Shown here: positions 8,780 through 16,828 of the stretch, piece by piece | Layout of the letters: every line of letters starts with the position of its first letter | Numbering within the stretch: position 1 is the first letter of the stretch | Notes under the pieces: generated by a model | Database searches by the model: none | What the model saw: only the letters and a program-made list of their open reading frames with translations | Told to the model about the DNA's origin: nothing | DNA from: Chloroflexota bacterium | GTDB taxonomy: Bacteria; Chloroflexota; Limnocylindria; Limnocylindrales; CSP1-4 | DNA length: 28,320 nt | Direction of reading: 5' to 3' | Assembly: GCA_015661135.1 (NCBI GenBank) | Contig: JACVXW010000043.1 | Location: 1-28,320, forward strand | Program-made: the position numbers and the translations under genes

Positions 8780-8809
8780 TTCGGACTGCCTTGCGGGCAG
8801 GACTAGAAT
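8780..8809 (+). promoter_or_regulatory. Candidate promoter for the ACT-domain gene
   Basis: TTCGGA (8780-8785), an 18-base spacer and TAGAAT (8804-8809) form a plausible sigma70-type promoter just after the tRNA. It lies about 70 bases upstream of the GTG start at 8882. The -10 matches the TAGNAT style seen elsewhere in this window. Confidence 0.45.
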
Positions 8810-8881
8810 CAACGGTCCAGCGGCCTGCCCCGGCGGGTACGCGCCCGCCGCCCCGGGTCGAGCCACGGGAGGAGCCGTGCC

Positions 8882-9286
8882 GTGAACGCGTTCATCGTAG
8901 AGCTCAAGAACCAGCCCGGCGAGCTCGCAAAGGTCACCGAGGCGATCGCCGAGAAGGGCATCAACATCCTCGGCTTCACCGGGGCCACCTGCGGCGGCTC
9001 CGGGACGGTGGTCCTGCTGACCAACGACGAGGCAGGCACGCGGAGCGTCCTGTCAGGGGCAGGCTGGAAGGCGCGCGAGGTCGAACTCGTGGTCGCCAGC
9101 TTGGCACACCAGCCGGGATCGCTCGCGCTGACCACGCGGCGGCTCGCTGATGCCGGCGTGAACATCGAGGCGGCCCTGCCGACCGGGATGGACGGCGGCA
9201 ACGTCAGCGTTGCCTTCGCCACGGACAATCCCGCGAAGGCCCGCCAGTTCATCGGAGAGCGCGCGCCGGTCGCCACTCAGGCCTGA
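8882..9286 (+). CDS. Small protein with two ACT domains
   Basis: A 134-residue protein made of two ACT folds in tandem: residues 1-65 (NAFIVELKNQPGELAKVTEA then GINILGFTGATC) and 66-130 (ELVVASLAHQPGSLALTTRR then GVNIEAALPTG). ACT domains bind amino acids at the dimer interface and regulate partner enzymes. Here no enzyme is attached, so it may be a free-standing amino-acid sensor. The GTG start is preceded by GGGAGGAG at a good distance. Neighbours are tRNA-Pro upstream and a strong terminator downstream, so it appears to be a single-gene unit. The ligand is unknown. Confidence 0.88.
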   Translation: MNAFIVELKNQPGELAKVTEAIAEKGINILGFTGATCGGSGTVVLLTNDEAGTRSVLSGAGWKAREVELVVASLAHQPGSLALTTRRLADAGVNIEAALPTGMDGGNVSVAFATDNPAKARQFIGERAPVATQA

Positions 9287-9313
9287 CCACGGTTCTACCG
9301 AGCGGCAGGCGGA

Positions 9314-9348
9314 AAGCGGGCCGGGGCGTGCGGCGCCCCGGCCCGCTT
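9314..9348 (+). terminator. Strong hairpin terminator after the ACT gene
   Basis: A perfect 15-bp GC-rich stem (9314-9328 with 9334-9348, beginning AAGCGGG and ending CCCGCTT) with a five-base loop lies 28 bases after the ACT gene stop. It separates that gene from the SLOG/TIR block. The T tract is weak, as with the glnA hairpin. Confidence 0.7.
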
Positions 9349-9505
9349 CGGCTCCCGGCCCCACGTCTGCCCCGTCGAAGGACGCGAGCTTGACGAGTGC
9401 CGTCGCGTCTGGTCGGGGCCCGGAGCCTGGCCTAGACTCCCGGGCGTACCCTCAGCGTCACCACATGCGCCTCGCAGCGCGGCGGCAGCGCGAGGATCCC
9501 GAGCC

Positions 9506-11524
9506 ATGATGAGCGATCGACACGGCGAGGAGCGCGACGGCCGGATCCCGTTCCGCCTCCGGATTGGAGTCGCCGGCCATCGAGATGCCCAGGATGATGC
9601 TCGCCTCGAGGCGCTTGTCACCGAGGCCCTCGGCCGGATCCGGCAGCTGGCTCCGACATCATCGCTCACGGCGGTCGCCTTCACGGCTGTCTCGGCGCTG
9701 GCCGAAGGAGCCGATCGGCTCGTCGCCCGCGTGATCCTCGGAACCATCGGCGGGGACCTCGAAGCGCCGTTACCACTGCCCCGGGAGGACTACGTTCGCG
9801 ACTTCGAGTCGGATACCTCGAGGCGGGAGTTCGCGGAGCTGTTGGCGCGGGCGCGTGAAGTCACTGAGCTGCCCGATCTCGGCAGTCGTCAGGAAGCCTA
9901 TGCGCAAGTTGGCCGATACATCGTGGATCGCTCGGACGCCCTGATCGCCATCTGGGATGGGGATGCCTCGCGGGGTCAGGGCGGAACTGCCGAGGTCGTC
10001 GCATATGCGCGCGAGCGCGCGATGCCCCTCGTGTGGATCGATCCACGGCAGGGCAGCAAGGTCGTCGTGGAGGCTGACGCCGGGATCGGCGGCCGGTCCC
10101 GGCGCGAGATCGACCGCTTCGATCGCAGTTCGATCCCTATGGCGCGGTTCGAACGGGAGGTTCGTCGGCAAGCCCAGAAACGCCTTGACGCCGTCGCCCG
10201 CGTGGACGGATCAGCGTTGCCCATCGCGGCACTGTCCGACTGGCTGTGGCCCTTCTACGTCCGGGCGGACCTCCTCGCAGAGCGACACCAGCGTAGGTAC
10301 CAGGCCCTCGGCATGGGGCTGTTCCTCATGGCTGCCGGAGCGGTCGCCGCCGTGGCCGCCCAGATGCTGTTCGCGCCGGAAGCGCCCCAGCTCGTGTGGA
10401 TCGAGGTCGCCCTCATGCTCGGCCTGCTTGCTGTCGTCTGGATCGGACGTCGCTGGCGGCTGCACGATCACTGGATCTCCTACCGTTTCCTCGCCGAACG
10501 GTTCAGGTCGGCGTTCTTCCTCGCCGTCACGGGCCTCGGCGAGCGCCGTGAAGGCGGGCCCGCCCGGATCCACCTCGGTCACGAGCCCGAAGATTGGCTG
10601 CGCCGGGCATTCGCCGAGGTCTGGAGCCAGCGGCCTCGAGTCGAGCTGGCCGAAACGGATGTCGACGGCCTCCGTCGGTTTCTCGCCGAGGCGTGGATCG
10701 ACGATCAGGCCGACTATCACCGGCAAGCGAGCCTGCGCAACGACCAGCGCCATCGATCGATCACCACCGCAATTGCTGGTCTCTTCGGGCTCACCCTGGT
10801 CGCGGCCCTCCTGCACAGCGTGGGTGTCGGCGGCCATGGGGCACCGGGCGGAGCGGAGACGCTCGCCGTCTTCCCGACCGCGAAAGTGCTCACGTTCCTC
10901 GCGATCGCGCTTCCCGCGCTCGGCGGGGCCCTGGGCGGGATCCGGGCTCAGCAGGAGTTCGTTCGCCAGGCCGAGCGCTTCGGCATGATGGCGCGCCACC
11001 TCGAGGCGGCTGCGGATCGGATGCGTGCGGCCCCCGATCTTGAGACCATCCGGATCGTCGCGGCGGAAGTCGAGGACTCGAGCTGCACGTATAGACCCGA
11101 TGGCACACGACGTCTTCATCAGCTACTCGGCCGAGGATGGATCCACGGCCGACGCCGTTGCATCCGGGCTCGAGGCGCGGGGTATTCGCTGCTGGGTCGC
11201 CCCCCGCGACGTCCTGCCGGGCGTCGTCTACTCCGAGGCAATCATCGGAGCCATCAACGCGAGTCGAATCCTCGTGTTGGTGTTCTCCTCCCGATCGAAT
11301 GTCTCGCCCCACGTGATGCGCGAGGTCGAACGGGCGGTCAACAAGCGAATCCCGATCGTGACGCTCCGGATCGAGGACGTGCCGTTGTCGCTGTCCTCGA
11401 CGCCGCAGTGGCTGGACGCGCTCACGCTGCCGCTTCAGCCGCACGTCGAGCGCCTTGCCGACACCGTCGGCCGGCTGCTCGCCGGCGTCGATGCCCAGGC
11501 GAGCGGGGAGAGCCCACAGGTTGA
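9506..11524 (+). CDS. SLOG-like Rossmann domain with SLATT-like transmembrane segments; C-terminal end out of frame
   Basis: Residues about 16-180 look like a SLOG (LOG/DprA-type Rossmann) nucleotide-ligand domain: RIGVAGHRD, SALAEGADRLVA (63-74) and ALIAIWDG followed by GQGGTAEVVAYA (about 145-168). Two helices (269-289 and 297-315) precede HDHWISYRFLAERFRSAFF, a signature of SLATT/DUF4231-type membrane effectors. A second helix pair (about 418-440 and 460-480) leads into an amphipathic tail. After about residue 524 the frame runs 425 bases antiphase through the TIR gene, giving arginine-rich sequence unlike any domain. The real end is probably near 11090, and the stop seems lost to a small deletion. 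SLOG and SLATT pairs are known from nucleotide-driven conflict systems. ATG 9506 follows CGAGGA at a suitable distance. Function is inferred. Confidence 0.75.
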   Translation: MMSDRHGEERDGRIPFRLRIGVAGHRDAQDDARLEALVTEALGRIRQLAPTSSLTAVAFTAVSALAEGADRLVARVILGTIGGDLEAPLPLPREDYVRDFESDTSRREFAELLARAREVTELPDLGSRQEAYAQVGRYIVDRSDALIAIWDGDASRGQGGTAEVVAYARERAMPLVWIDPRQGSKVVVEADAGIGGRSRREIDRFDRSSIPMARFEREVRRQAQKRLDAVARVDGSALPIAALSDWLWPFYVRADLLAERHQRRYQALGMGLFLMAAGAVAAVAAQMLFAPEAPQLVWIEVALMLGLLAVVWIGRRWRLHDHWISYRFLAERFRSAFFLAVTGLGERREGGPARIHLGHEPEDWLRRAFAEVWSQRPRVELAETDVDGLRRFLAEAWIDDQADYHRQASLRNDQRHRSITTAIAGLFGLTLVAALLHSVGVGGHGAPGGAETLAVFPTAKVLTFLAIALPALGGALGGIRAQQEFVRQAERFGMMARHLEAAADRMRAAPDLETIRIVAAEVEDSSCTYRPDGTRRLHQLLGRGWIHGRRRCIRARGAGYSLLGRPPRRPAGRRLLRGNHRSHQRESNPRVGVLLPIECLAPRDARGRTGGQQANPDRDAPDRGRAVVAVLDAAVAGRAHAAASAARRAPCRHRRPAARRRRCPGERGEPTG

Positions 11525-12482
11525 CCCGGCCGTTCGGCCAGGCCCTGTCGTCGCCACCATGACGGCGCGGGGTAGTGGCGCGGTCCCCGGCAGACCGAGC
11601 TGGCTCACCGTCCCGACGGCAGCGATCGCCGTCGCGGTAGCGGCACTCGCCACGATCCTGCTTGTCGTCCCGTCGCTGCTGCCGGGTGACGGCGGCGCCG
11701 TGGGCGCATCGCATACTGCCCCGCCGGCCGGATCGAGTGCGTTGGCGAGCCAGACGCCGGACCTGTCGACTGTCGCTCCCACCGCGGCACCGACCCCGAC
11801 GTCGCCGGCGAGCACCCCCGACGGTGGCCCGGTCGTCGTGGGATCGTTCGCCGCGCCAGGCGACAGCGCCGCGGGGATGGCCTGGGATGGCACCCACCTG
11901 TGGATATCGGGATCCGCCGAGCTCTTCAAGCTGGCACCCGATGGCAAGGTCCTCGGTGTCTACTCGCCGCCGAGCTACACGCCCGAGGGGCTGACCTGGG
12001 ACGGTTCCCGGTTCCTGCTCTTCACGACGAACTACAGCGAGATCTATCGGTTCTCGGTCAACGAGGCCGATCCCGGCGGAGAGCCGCAGGTCGTGGGCAC
12101 CATCCAGCCGCCGAGCCGGACGATCGGCGGGACGAACCACGCGCTCGCCTGGGACGGCTCCAACCTGTGGTTCTCGGAGTCCTACGCCGCGTACAGCCTC
12201 GACTCGGGCGGGAAGATCCTCCGCACGCTCGCCTTCGGTCGGGAGATTGCCGGGCTGGCGTGGGACGGCTCTCGGCTCTGGCTGGCCCATCCGAACTGGC
12301 CAGACCCGGCGACGATCGTGGCCGTTGACGTCGAGGGAAACGAGCTCGCCAGCTTCGAGGCCCCACTGGTCGAGGTCAGCGCTCTGGTCTGGGCGGGCGA
12401 CGGTCAGCTGCTCGCCGCGGGGTCGGACGAGTTCGCCGGCCCGCCGATCATCTTCCGCATCGACGTCGAGCCGGGGCCGTGA
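11100..12482 (+). CDS. TIR domain protein with one membrane helix and an extracytoplasmic beta-propeller
   Basis: A 460-residue protein. Residues 3-130 form a TIR domain: DVFISYS, CWVAPRDVLPG (31-41), AINASRILVLVFS, and SPHVMREVE, where E75 is the likely catalytic glutamate if the domain cleaves NAD. A membrane helix (about 169-193) follows a basic stretch, placing TIR inside. A Pro/Thr/Ser-rich linker (200-245) leads to a five-repeat propeller: GMAWDGTHLWISG, GLTWDGSRFLLFT, ALAWDGSNLWFSE, GLAWDGSRLWLAH and ALVWAGDGQLLAA, at about 259, 297, 348, 386 and 428. It is thus receptor-like: ligand binding outside, TIR output inside. The start at MAHDVFI is chosen because the TIR fold begins there; the Shine-Dalgarno is weak. 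It follows the SLOG gene and overlaps the next gene by four bases, suggesting one operon. Confidence 0.88.
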   Translation: MAHDVFISYSAEDGSTADAVASGLEARGIRCWVAPRDVLPGVVYSEAIIGAINASRILVLVFSSRSNVSPHVMREVERAVNKRIPIVTLRIEDVPLSLSSTPQWLDALTLPLQPHVERLADTVGRLLAGVDAQASGESPQVDPAVRPGPVVATMTARGSGAVPGRPSWLTVPTAAIAVAVAALATILLVVPSLLPGDGGAVGASHTAPPAGSSALASQTPDLSTVAPTAAPTPTSPASTPDGGPVVVGSFAAPGDSAAGMAWDGTHLWISGSAELFKLAPDGKVLGVYSPPSYTPEGLTWDGSRFLLFTTNYSEIYRFSVNEADPGGEPQVVGTIQPPSRTIGGTNHALAWDGSNLWFSESYAAYSLDSGGKILRTLAFGREIAGLAWDGSRLWLAHPNWPDPATIVAVDVEGNELASFEAPLVEVSALVWAGDGQLLAAGSDEFAGPPIIFRIDVEPGP

Positions 12483-13735
12483 GACACACGGCGGCCCTGG
12501 ATCAGCGCTGTGCTGTCCAGGCCCTGCCTCTCAGGATCGACGGGCGCAGCTGGCCGCCCACGTTCGGCCTTCGCTGGCGGCGCCGCGTTCTGGTCCTGCT
12601 CGTCATAGGTTCGGTCGTCGCTTCGGCATGCCGAGCGGCCGAGGGCCCGGACCCCAGCGCCCCGGGGGCGTCCGTGGCGTCGCCCAGCACGGGCTCAATG
12701 GACGTTCCGGCGACTGACCCCGGGGAGGCCCAGGTACCGTCCGATCCGATCTCCGAGCCCCCGATCCTCGGTGACGAGTCGTTCCACGCCGCGAGCGTGG
12801 GTAGGTGCGCCAACGCACGCCCGGTCGGGATCTCCGAGCTTGACGGACCGGCGCAGCCGGCTGTCAAGGTCACGGGCTACGAGGGGCTCCACATCGTGCT
12901 CCTCGAGATGCTTGACGCGAACGGGACCGTCGGGCCGCCGCCGCCTCTCCCTCCCGGTGAGGCCTACTACCCGGCGTCGACCTCAATCGTTTCGGTCGAA
13001 GGTGCCACGGAAGCCCTCCCGGTCGAGTCTGGGTTCGCTTCCGACGTCGAGCTGCTCGCCTGTGTGGTCCTACGAGCCGGCCGGTCGGCCCAGTACTCCG
13101 GGGAGAGCGGTGAATTGACGGTCGTCGCCCTGAACGCGGTCGTATGGATGGTCGACCACGCATCGGGGACCAGGGTCGCCGAGCCATGGGTGACGAACGC
13201 GGAGCTGGGGACGTTCATCAACACGGCCAACATCCTCGAGATCGACGGATCGAGGCTCCTGCCGGCCGACATCCGTCCGGCGATCGCCTACTTCATGGGT
13301 CAGGCACTTCCCCTCAACGGCGCCTACCAGGGTGGTGCCGAAGGCTATGTCGTCGCCGAGTTTGACGTTCCCGCCGACCTGCCCTCGGGCACCCAACTGC
13401 TGCCCGGGCACACGTTCGTCGTCCGGCTGGTCATCTTGGGAGGACGGGCCGGGGTCATCAACTTCATCGACGTGCTCTGCGCGCCAGCCGGGATCGTCAC
13501 GGACCAGCCGATGCGAGTCGCGACTGACGTCCACCACGACGTTGGTCGGTTCACGGCCTCCTCGGCGGACATCGAGATCGACGGCGACTTCAGCACAGAG
13601 TGGCTCGTCGCCGGTCAGATTCGCGGGGTCTCAGGTCGCGCGGATGCCTGCGGCATACCCCGATCGACCGCGTGGGAGGCGGCGCTCGCCCTTCGCGCCG
13701 AGCCCGACGACGGTGGCTATTCGCTGATCCCGTAG
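12479..13735 (+). CDS. Secreted or lipid-anchored protein of unknown function
   Basis: A 418-residue protein not recognised as a known family. GTG 12479 overlaps the TIR stop (GTGA), so translation is probably coupled. The N-terminus has a basic stretch (RWRRR), a hydrophobic core and a lipobox-like VASAC, with the candidate lipidated cysteine at about residue 51. A Pro/Ser-rich spacer follows, then a beta-rich domain of some 320 residues with conserved-looking cysteines around GRCANARP, LLACVVL, VLCAPAG and ADACGIP that could form disulfides. The n-region before the helix is long, so the real start may be internal. The export signal and its place after the TIR-propeller gene suggest it works at the cell surface with that protein; this is an inference. 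Confidence 0.7.
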   Translation: MRHTAALDQRCAVQALPLRIDGRSWPPTFGLRWRRRVLVLLVIGSVVASACRAAEGPDPSAPGASVASPSTGSMDVPATDPGEAQVPSDPISEPPILGDESFHAASVGRCANARPVGISELDGPAQPAVKVTGYEGLHIVLLEMLDANGTVGPPPPLPPGEAYYPASTSIVSVEGATEALPVESGFASDVELLACVVLRAGRSAQYSGESGELTVVALNAVVWMVDHASGTRVAEPWVTNAELGTFINTANILEIDGSRLLPADIRPAIAYFMGQALPLNGAYQGGAEGYVVAEFDVPADLPSGTQLLPGHTFVVRLVILGGRAGVINFIDVLCAPAGIVTDQPMRVATDVHHDVGRFTASSADIEIDGDFSTEWLVAGQIRGVSGRADACGIPRSTAWEAALALRAEPDDGGYSLIP

Positions 13736-13815
13736 GACGATCGCGACCATGCCTCACGGACGCGTCACGGTTGTCCTGCAGACTTCGCCCTCCGATGATC
13801 GCCCTGATGCCGCGC

Positions 13816-14019
13816 CCGATGACTGCCGCCCGTCGGGGTCCGGCCAAGCTTCTTGTGATCCGGGTGAACGAGCGCGACCGGATGTCCACGGACGTAGCGG
13901 ACCGGGACCCCCGACCGGCGGTCCGCGTCGCGCAGCCGGGAATAGCCGGCACGCGGCAAGACGGCGCATACGGTCGAGCGCGGGGCACTCACCAGCGGGC
14001 CGATCCGGTGCGGCCCGTG
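13816..14019 (-). mobile_element. Remnant of an IS481-type transposase gene
   Basis: The minus strand encodes about 68 residues that align by eye with IS481-family transposases: HGPHRIGPLVSAPRSTVCAV (helix-turn-helix end), then GYSRLRDADRRSGVPVR, then ALVHPDHKKLGRTPTGG. The last corresponds to the family hallmark ELVHVDVKKLGRIPDGG that opens the DDE catalytic core. Nothing beyond this point fits, and no DDE residues, inverted repeats or target duplications are seen, so it is a fragment. It fills most of the 447-base gap between the convergent lipoprotein and NTF2-like genes, where I see no intact gene. Confidence 0.65.
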
Positions 14020-14182
14020 CCCGGCGAGGTCCGCCGTCCGGAACTCGATCCAGGCGCCCCGGAAGGCCGTTTCGTCATCGATCGAACGGCCGTCCGTCGC
14101 CACCGGCCCGAGCTCCGTGAGCCTGCTGCCGGGGGTCTCGGTCGCAGCCACTACGTTGCCGTCGTCTCGGCGATGAACCCGC

Positions 14183-14575
14183 TCACGTCAGGTCCAGCGT
14201 TCCCCCAGGATGCGGGTAGAACGTCTTGTGAACGATGCGCCAGGCGCCGTCGATCAGGAGCATGGACAGATCGTCCGTGTACCAGACGCCCGCGTACTGG
14301 CCGCCCAGCCGGACCAGGGCGGTGTCGCCCTCGAACGACAGGTTCTCGATCCGCCAATCGGAGGGCCCGGCGTGCGGGACCGTCCGCTTGCATTCGGCGA
14401 TGAACTCGTCGAGGGTCCCCCAGTACAGGGAACCGCCCTCATTGCCGACGATGGCGGCCCGCGGGTGGAACGCGCTCCTGAGCTTCGCCTCGTCGCCGGC
14501 GAGCATCCCGTCGTAGTAGGCGCGGGCCACGTCAGTCACCGCTGCGATCGTCGCGTCGTTCGTCGGATGGCTCAT
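14183..14575 (-). CDS. NTF2/SnoaL-like (putative lumazine-binding type) protein
   Basis: A 130-residue cone-fold protein of the NTF2-like superfamily: an N-terminal helix in VTDVARAYYDGMLAGDEAKLRSAFHPRA, then GSLYWGTLDEFIAECK and the strand series DTALVRLGGQYAG, WYTDDLSMLLIDGAWRIVHKTFYPHP. The closest style is the family annotated putative lumazine-binding (DUF4878/SnoaL-like). It may be a small enzyme or a binding protein; no specific activity can be stated. The start at MSHPTND is favoured by GAGGAG eight bases upstream; the longer open frame is spurious. It is the last gene of the minus-strand lipoate cluster, 46 bases after the radical SAM gene. Confidence 0.8.
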   Translation of the reverse strand: MSHPTNDATIAAVTDVARAYYDGMLAGDEAKLRSAFHPRAAIVGNEGGSLYWGTLDEFIAECKRTVPHAGPSDWRIENLSFEGDTALVRLGGQYAGVWYTDDLSMLLIDGAWRIVHKTFYPHPGGTLDLT

Positions 14576-14621
14576 CGATCGGTCTCCTCGATCCTGCCGT
14601 GGTGGGCCGCCATGGCAGGAG

Positions 14622-15671
14622 CTACGGCGCCGTGAGCTGATCCAGGCGGAGGTCATCCCAGATGCCCTCGATGTCGACGCCGACCGGCTTGAACGGGAAG
14701 TCCCGGAACGGCTCGGACGGTCGGTAGCTGCCGTACGGGCGGCTGCAGCCGGGCGTCCCGCCGGCGCTCGGGCAACCGTTGGTCATGAACGGCATGCCAC
14801 TCTCGACCGCGTCGGTGGCGAGGGCCAACCCGCCGCCCAGGCCCACGAGCGCCCCGTCCGCGTCGAAGCGGAACTCGGCCAGCGGCACGTCGTTCTCCTC
14901 GAGCAGCCACTTCGCCAGCTGGATCCGTCGCCAGCGGACGAGCGGCGACTTGGGCCAGTCGCCCATCCGCGAGTCCGGCTCGGGGTTGAAGCAGAACAGG
15001 TACGAGAAGATCTGCTCGCGCTTGAGGTCGTCGAAGATGCCCATGAGATCGCGGTCCGTTTCGCCGATTCCGACGAGCGTGTGGCAGTTGATCTTCCACG
15101 GCCCAAAGGTCCGCCGCGCGGCGTGGATGAGCCGCCAGTACTGGTCCCACTTGAGGCCGCCGCCCTGCGGCACGTCCTTGCGGTGGCGGACGAAGACTTC
15201 CTCGGTCACGGCATCCAGCCCGAACCCGATCATGTCCACGCCGACGTCGCGGAGCGCGACCAGCCGATCCTCGTTGAGCGTGGGTGCCAGCGTGTCCGGG
15301 TACGAATGCTTGTTCGTGACCATCGAGATGCACAGGCGGGTCATCTGCTCTTCGTACCGCACGACCCGGTCCACGAGGTCGTCCGTGGGCACGACCGGCC
15401 ACTCCACCCGGATGAACGACTTCTCGTCGTAGTCGCCGGGGCGCGACCGGCCGAGACCGCAGTAGCCGCAATCGGAGCGGCAGCCGTCCTCGTAGTTGAG
15501 CAGCAGGTTGATCCCGCCGAAGGCGAAGTCGCGGGCGAATTTGCCCGATCGGTAGCGGAGGGCGAGGGCGCTGGCCATGCTGATCCGGACGAACTCGGGG
15601 CTCGACTGGAACGGCTCAGGCGGCGCCAGGACCGGCAGGACCGGCAGGACCGGCAGCTCACGCAGGGTCAT
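14622..15671 (-). CDS. Radical SAM enzyme, LipS-type lipoyl synthase candidate (biotin synthase-related)
   Basis: A 349-residue radical SAM protein. The iron-sulfur motif CxxxCxxC is at C64, C68 and C71 (GCRSDCGYCGLG). Barrel segments follow (SMVTNKHSYPDTLAPTL, DMIGFGLDAVTEEVF, NCHTLVGIGETDRDLMGIF). A C-terminal cysteine-bearing segment, GCPSAGGTPGCSRPYGSY, could hold an auxiliary cluster, as expected for sulfur-inserting enzymes. It overlaps the lplA stop by four bases (ATGA) and lies with a second radical SAM gene, two lipoate ligase-like genes and a gcvH-like gene. That set matches the LipS1/LipS2 two-enzyme lipoyl synthase described from archaea and some bacteria, where sulfur atoms go onto an octanoyl-carrier. 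Which of LipS1 or LipS2 it represents is not decided here. Residues 7-15 are a PVL repeat made by a DNA tandem repeat. Confidence 0.8.
   Translation of the reverse strand: MTLRELPVLPVLPVLAPPEPFQSSPEFVRISMASALALRYRSGKFARDFAFGGINLLLNYEDGCRSDCGYCGLGRSRPGDYDEKSFIRVEWPVVPTDDLVDRVVRYEEQMTRLCISMVTNKHSYPDTLAPTLNEDRLVALRDVGVDMIGFGLDAVTEEVFVRHRKDVPQGGGLKWDQYWRLIHAARRTFGPWKINCHTLVGIGETDRDLMGIFDDLKREQIFSYLFCFNPEPDSRMGDWPKSPLVRWRRIQLAKWLLEENDVPLAEFRFDADGALVGLGGGLALATDAVESGMPFMTNGCPSAGGTPGCSRPYGSYRPSEPFRDFPFKPVGVDIEGIWDDLRLDQLTAP
15628..15656 (-). repeat. Nine-base tandem repeat inside a coding start
   Basis: Three exact copies of AGGACCGGC (15628-15654) plus two further bases lie in the 5' end of the radical SAM gene. 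They encode Pro-Val-Leu three times. Because the unit is a multiple of three, copy-number change would keep the reading frame. Confidence 0.8.
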
Positions 15672-16810
15672 CCGGTGCTCCTCGCTCGCTTCGCGTTGTC
15701 GACGGCCTTGATGATGACGGCGGCGAGGGCCGCGCTCTCGAGGTGGGCGACCCCGAAGGCTCCGACCTCGGCCTGAACCGCGGCTTCGATGGTGGCGGCC
15801 TCCGCCGGAGCCCACTTGAGCCGTGACTCCAGCCCGGTCACGATCGCCGGATCGGCGAAGAAATCGCCGGTGACGAGGACACTCTTGATGGTCTCGCCGC
15901 TCAGCGCGGCGTAGACGCGGAGCAGGCCGCCGGGCGTCTTGCTCACCGCGTGACCCACGCCGGCCCCGGCGGGTCCGAAGCAGGCCCCCTGGAGGGCGGC
16001 CCGGGACTGCGCACGCGGATCGCCGTCCGCGGCGTCCAGCCGGCGCTGGTCGATCCACTCGCTGGTGCCGTATTTCGTGCGGATCAGGTCGTCGATCGCC
16101 GCGAGCTCGGCCTCCACCAGCGGTGCCGCGACGAGCTCCGCCCCGAATCGCCGCGCATAGCCGGCGGCGACCGCGTCGCGCATCTCGTCGATGGTCACAT
16201 CGCGTCCCGTTGCACGGCGGACCGTGGTGGTCCGGTCGGCCACGAACCGGAGGACCTTGTCCGAGATCTTCTCGGCCGGGATGGACAGCAGACGCAGCAT
16301 CAGCGGCACGTCCAGGTCCACCAGCAGGCTGGTGTGGAACAGCATCCCGCCGGTCGCGTCACGGCAGACGCCCAGCCCGGCGATCTTGCGCCCCTCCACC
16401 TCGAGGTCGTTCTTGGGCCGGAATCGGGGCTGGAGGCCGACGGCCTCCAGCGCGTCCATGACCCCCGCCGAGAGGTGGGTGTAGAGATGCGCCGGGAGGC
16501 CCGGCAGGCCCGGCCGATCCGCCGCGAACGTCAGGGCGACGCCGAGCTGATCCCGGCCCATGAGGATCGCGCCGCCGCCGGTGGGTCGCCGGTTGACCGC
16601 GACGCCGGCGCGCTCGCATTCGTCCAGGCGGACTTCCGTCGCCACGTCCTGGAACCGGCCCACGAGGGCGCAGTGCGACGCGTAGGTGTACAGCCGCAGG
16701 GTCGCGTCGAACCCGTCGTCGCCCCGGTGGTGGCCCATCAGCCACTCGTCCGCGGCGAGCCCGAAGGCCGCGCTCGCGCCGTCATCGACGATGAGCCGCC
16801 AGCGTTCCAT
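15668..16810 (-). CDS. lplA: Lipoate-protein ligase A with LplB-like C-terminal domain
   Basis: A 380-residue protein. Residues 1-250 form the LplA/BirA-type catalytic domain: ALVGRFQD, the adenylate-binding loop RRPTGGGAILMG (about 74-85), PKNDLEVEGRKIAGLGV with the catalytic-type lysine at 142, and FHTSLLVDLD. After KYGTSEWIDQRR, residues from about 295 form an LplB-like domain (LLRVYAALSGETIKSVLVTG then DFFADPAIV). In archaea LplA and LplB are separate proteins; here they are one chain, as in the bacterial sLpl(AB) type. It should activate lipoate or octanoate with ATP and attach it to a carrier lysine, here probably the GcvH-like protein. It lies between the two radical SAM genes, 18 bases after one and overlapping the other by four. 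Confidence 0.87.
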   Translation of the reverse strand: MERWRLIVDDGASAAFGLAADEWLMGHHRGDDGFDATLRLYTYASHCALVGRFQDVATEVRLDECERAGVAVNRRPTGGGAILMGRDQLGVALTFAADRPGLPGLPAHLYTHLSAGVMDALEAVGLQPRFRPKNDLEVEGRKIAGLGVCRDATGGMLFHTSLLVDLDVPLMLRLLSIPAEKISDKVLRFVADRTTTVRRATGRDVTIDEMRDAVAAGYARRFGAELVAAPLVEAELAAIDDLIRTKYGTSEWIDQRRLDAADGDPRAQSRAALQGACFGPAGAGVGHAVSKTPGGLLRVYAALSGETIKSVLVTGDFFADPAIVTGLESRLKWAPAEAATIEAAVQAEVGAFGVAHLESAALAAVIIKAVDNAKRARSTG

Positions 16811-16828
16811 GTCAGCCGATCGCCACGC

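Noticed and set aside
13600..14403. Plus-strand open frame across the gap after the lipoprotein gene
   Set aside because: It overlaps the end of the lipoprotein gene and the NTF2-like gene antisense, with Arg-rich composition; the only meaningful signal there is the minus-strand transposase fragment.
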